DNA of 64,000 nucleotides from Chamaea fasciata (Eukaryota > Chordata > Aves > Passeriformes > Sylviidae): the NCBI GenBank assembly GCA_029207755.1, contig JARCOQ010000005.1, positions 51,673,563 to 51,737,562 on the forward strand. Reading direction: 5' to 3'. The notes under the pieces were generated by a model, which was not told the origin of the DNA, did not search any database, and saw only the letters and a list, made by a program, of their open reading frames with translations. Every line of letters starts with the position of its first letter. Positions within the stretch are counted from its first letter, which is position 1. Both the position numbers and the translations under genes were made by a program. Shown here one piece after another: positions 61,671 to 64,000 of this stretch.

Positions 61671-64000
61671 AGTGGGAAGAGCATAAGGATACTCTTTTCA
61701 AGAAAAGGAAGCTGATAAGTGTGTGGCATCCACCCTGTGTTCCAAAGGAGGGAATGTTAGATCCAGCCATATCCTCAGCAACATTCCACTGGTAATTTGA
61801 GGACTTTAGTGCCATCTAAATAATCTGCTTCAGCTTGAACTTCCCCAAAGTGACTATTTTTTCCTCCACAAGAACAAAACCATCTGAAACAGGCATCCAG
61901 CAGCCCTCAGGAAAACAAGGAACTTTACATGCTGATAAGAACACATTATGGTAGGGCAACATACAAACAAAAAAAAGTACCTAAAAAGTTGATTAATTAA
62001 GAAAAGGTATCTTCCAGCTAAAAGCAATGTCTTTTTTGAAAGCAGATGGTCTAGAGTCTGAAATAAAATCAGACTTCCCCCGACTGCCTTCATCCCCCAT
62101 TACTTGATTAATTCTCCTCAAAGCATTTGGATGTAACTGAACTCCAACCGTTGAATCAGCTACAAAATAAACATGGCTTGTTGTCCTTAGGCTGAGCTGC
62201 TGCATCTTGAAATAGTATTCCTGTCAAAGTTTAAGTCTATTCAGTGCAAGAATTATTAATAACTCCTTTTATTAAGATTCTTTTGGTTGAACTGTTTGGG
62301 CTCAGCTAAAAATGGTTTTGTTTGGTAAGAAGATATTCTGGAAGAAGCAGTGTTCTATCAGTTGAGGAGAAAAAACAGAGAAAACAAAGAAAAATAAATT
62401 ATCATCAGTTTGTGTTTTAATTGCTGCTATTAACAAGCCAGAATTACAGAATGAGACAGGTTTGGGGTTTGGTTGGTTTTTTGGGGGAGTTTTTTTATTT
62501 CTACGTCCACACCAAAAATATGCTTTAAATACTTTTCTTGGGTACCTGAATTAGCAGATGGTATCAGCCTAAATGATGCATTTCTTCAAGTCTACCTGGA
62601 AATGTGCACACAATCTGTTGCTGCTGGGCAAATATTCATTATTTGCAAGGTGCAGCTATAACCAATGGCACAGCAATTTCTGCAGCACTATTGATCACCA
62701 GCAGAGATGACACTTCATGCACCAAGTGCTGCCTTGTTTTCTGTCTGCACCAGAACAATGCCACTCAGCATTATCTAACTGGGCACCTGACTGGTAGCAA
62801 GAAAGGCTGGTTAATCATTTTTATTCCAAAGCACATTTTAATAGGAAAGGACACTGCATTAAGTCCTTCCAGTGGAAAACCTTCTTCATGGAAGAACCTT
62901 CATCAATATCAAGTTTCACCTTTCACATAACTCACTGCAAATCTGTCTTGTGTACCAGAACAACTTTCACCTTTACTGGTAAGCACCTAAAGCTTCATTC
63001 ACTTCTTCAGGAGAGAAGTAACTCTCAAAACTAGTAGTCGGGACTTGCATAAAGCTCAATTACCTGAGGGGCTGACACTACTCCTGGGATTCAGGAGGTT
63101 CCCAATAATTTATCCGTGGAAAAGCTGTGTGCCATCAACAGAACAGAGAGCAACATCCTACTCACTTAAACACATCCCTGCAGCTGCACAGAAAGCAAGC
63201 AGCAAACCAAAAATTGCCTCTGAAATGTATTCACACTGACTGCAAACCCAACATTTCCAAGAAAGCCTTGATTAAGTCCTGGAGACAAGCCAGACATAAA
63301 ATGAAGCACTTCTACGAAAATTATAGTCACTGATTTGTTTCTATCGGCTGCAAAGTTGTTTGTTTAAAAACGTTTCATTGCCACCACACATTTCAAGTAA
63401 ACAGGTACACAAAGCTTTAGGATTTCATCCTTTCCCCTTCTCTCCCTATTTCCTTCCTACCACCCCCAGTCCTTAAGCTTCTCTCACCAGCTTGCAAATG
63501 GTACCTCCTTCTACCACTGAGGTCACCCCAAAGCCTTCTCTTCTCCAGGCTGACCAATCCCAATTCCCTCAGCTTTTCCTCAGAGCAGAGCTGCTCCATC
63601 CCTCTTATCATCTTGGTGTCCCTGCTCTGGTTCAGCACTGAAAGCAGAGGGAAGTGGTGACTTGAACTGCCTGGCCGCAGCATTTCAGAAGGGGTTGATT
63701 TTCCTGCCTGGTGACTACACACCACATCTGCTACATCAGTTAGTTTATCATGGGGATTTTGTTTGCCTGCTTTTTGGGCAAAAGAATAAAACATTTTCTT
63801 GAGCAAGAAAAACCACTCAGTACAGTCTTCAAAAATGGGTAGTTTTAAGCCAATTCAATTTAATTCATAATTCATCCTCATTGATGATACAAGGAGTCTG
63901 TCTAAGCAAGTGCATGCTAGTGAAAAAGTCAAATGACTACAATGAATCACTTAACACATGTGCAGTGGGGAAAGCATTCCTAGGGTAGTTATTCCTCTTT
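61671..64000. other. Window end: no gene recognised
   Basis: AT-rich DNA containing one CR1 fragment (63519-63635). Open frames near 62473, 62604 and 63045 have no domain or splice evidence that I can see. Confidence 0.5.
63519..63635 (-). mobile_element. CR1 LINE internal fragment
   Basis: GAGGTCACCCCAAAGCCTTC, CTTCTCCAGGCTGACCAATC and TCTTGGTGTCCCTGCTCTGG are CR1 sequence in reverse orientation, with neither the tail nor the 5' region. Confidence 0.82.

Overview
This is vertebrate nuclear DNA, almost certainly from a bird and probably a passerine. It carries many 5'-truncated CR1 LINE tails ending in the avian-type ATTCTGTGATTCT motif, a solo endogenous-retroviral LTR, microsatellites and long poly-T tracts. 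The one protein-coding gene I can establish is spliced in the vertebrate manner.

Gene region (about 6.3-16.1 kb, minus strand): a complete very-long-chain fatty acid elongase. I identify it as ELOVL8, the ELOVL4-related paralogue known from fish and, as I recall, absent from mammals. Seven coding exons join in phase to a 265-residue protein. The first (19 codons) and fourth (19 codons) were found only by reading splice sites. All four ELOVL family motifs are present: KxxExxDT, QxxFLHxYHH, NxxxHxxMYxYY and TxxQxxQ. A GC-rich leader exon with a strong splice donor and a GC box lies about 1.1 kb upstream of the coding start.

The most interesting feature is a 754-bp solo LTR with a perfect 12-bp inverted terminal repeat and a 5-bp target duplication. 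It sits in the last intron, leaving only 22 intron bases before the final exon. It has moved the best candidate branch point from position -32 to nearly 800 bases away, so splicing to the last exon must now rely on LTR-derived or otherwise unusual branch-point sequence.

Rest of the window (1-6.2 kb and 16.1-64 kb): I recognise no further protein-coding gene. This DNA holds about twenty CR1 fragments in both orientations, including a 1.3-kb piece with degraded reverse-transcriptase sequence at 60.4-61.7 kb and one copy with a 5' inversion at 56.9-57.3 kb. It also holds a probable second LTR at 49.7-50.9 kb, simple repeats, and two CpG-enriched pockets (27.9-28.2 kb and 38.0-38.3 kb) that could be promoters of unseen transcripts. 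Most open frames longer than 60 codons there lie in repeats or lack any coding signature.
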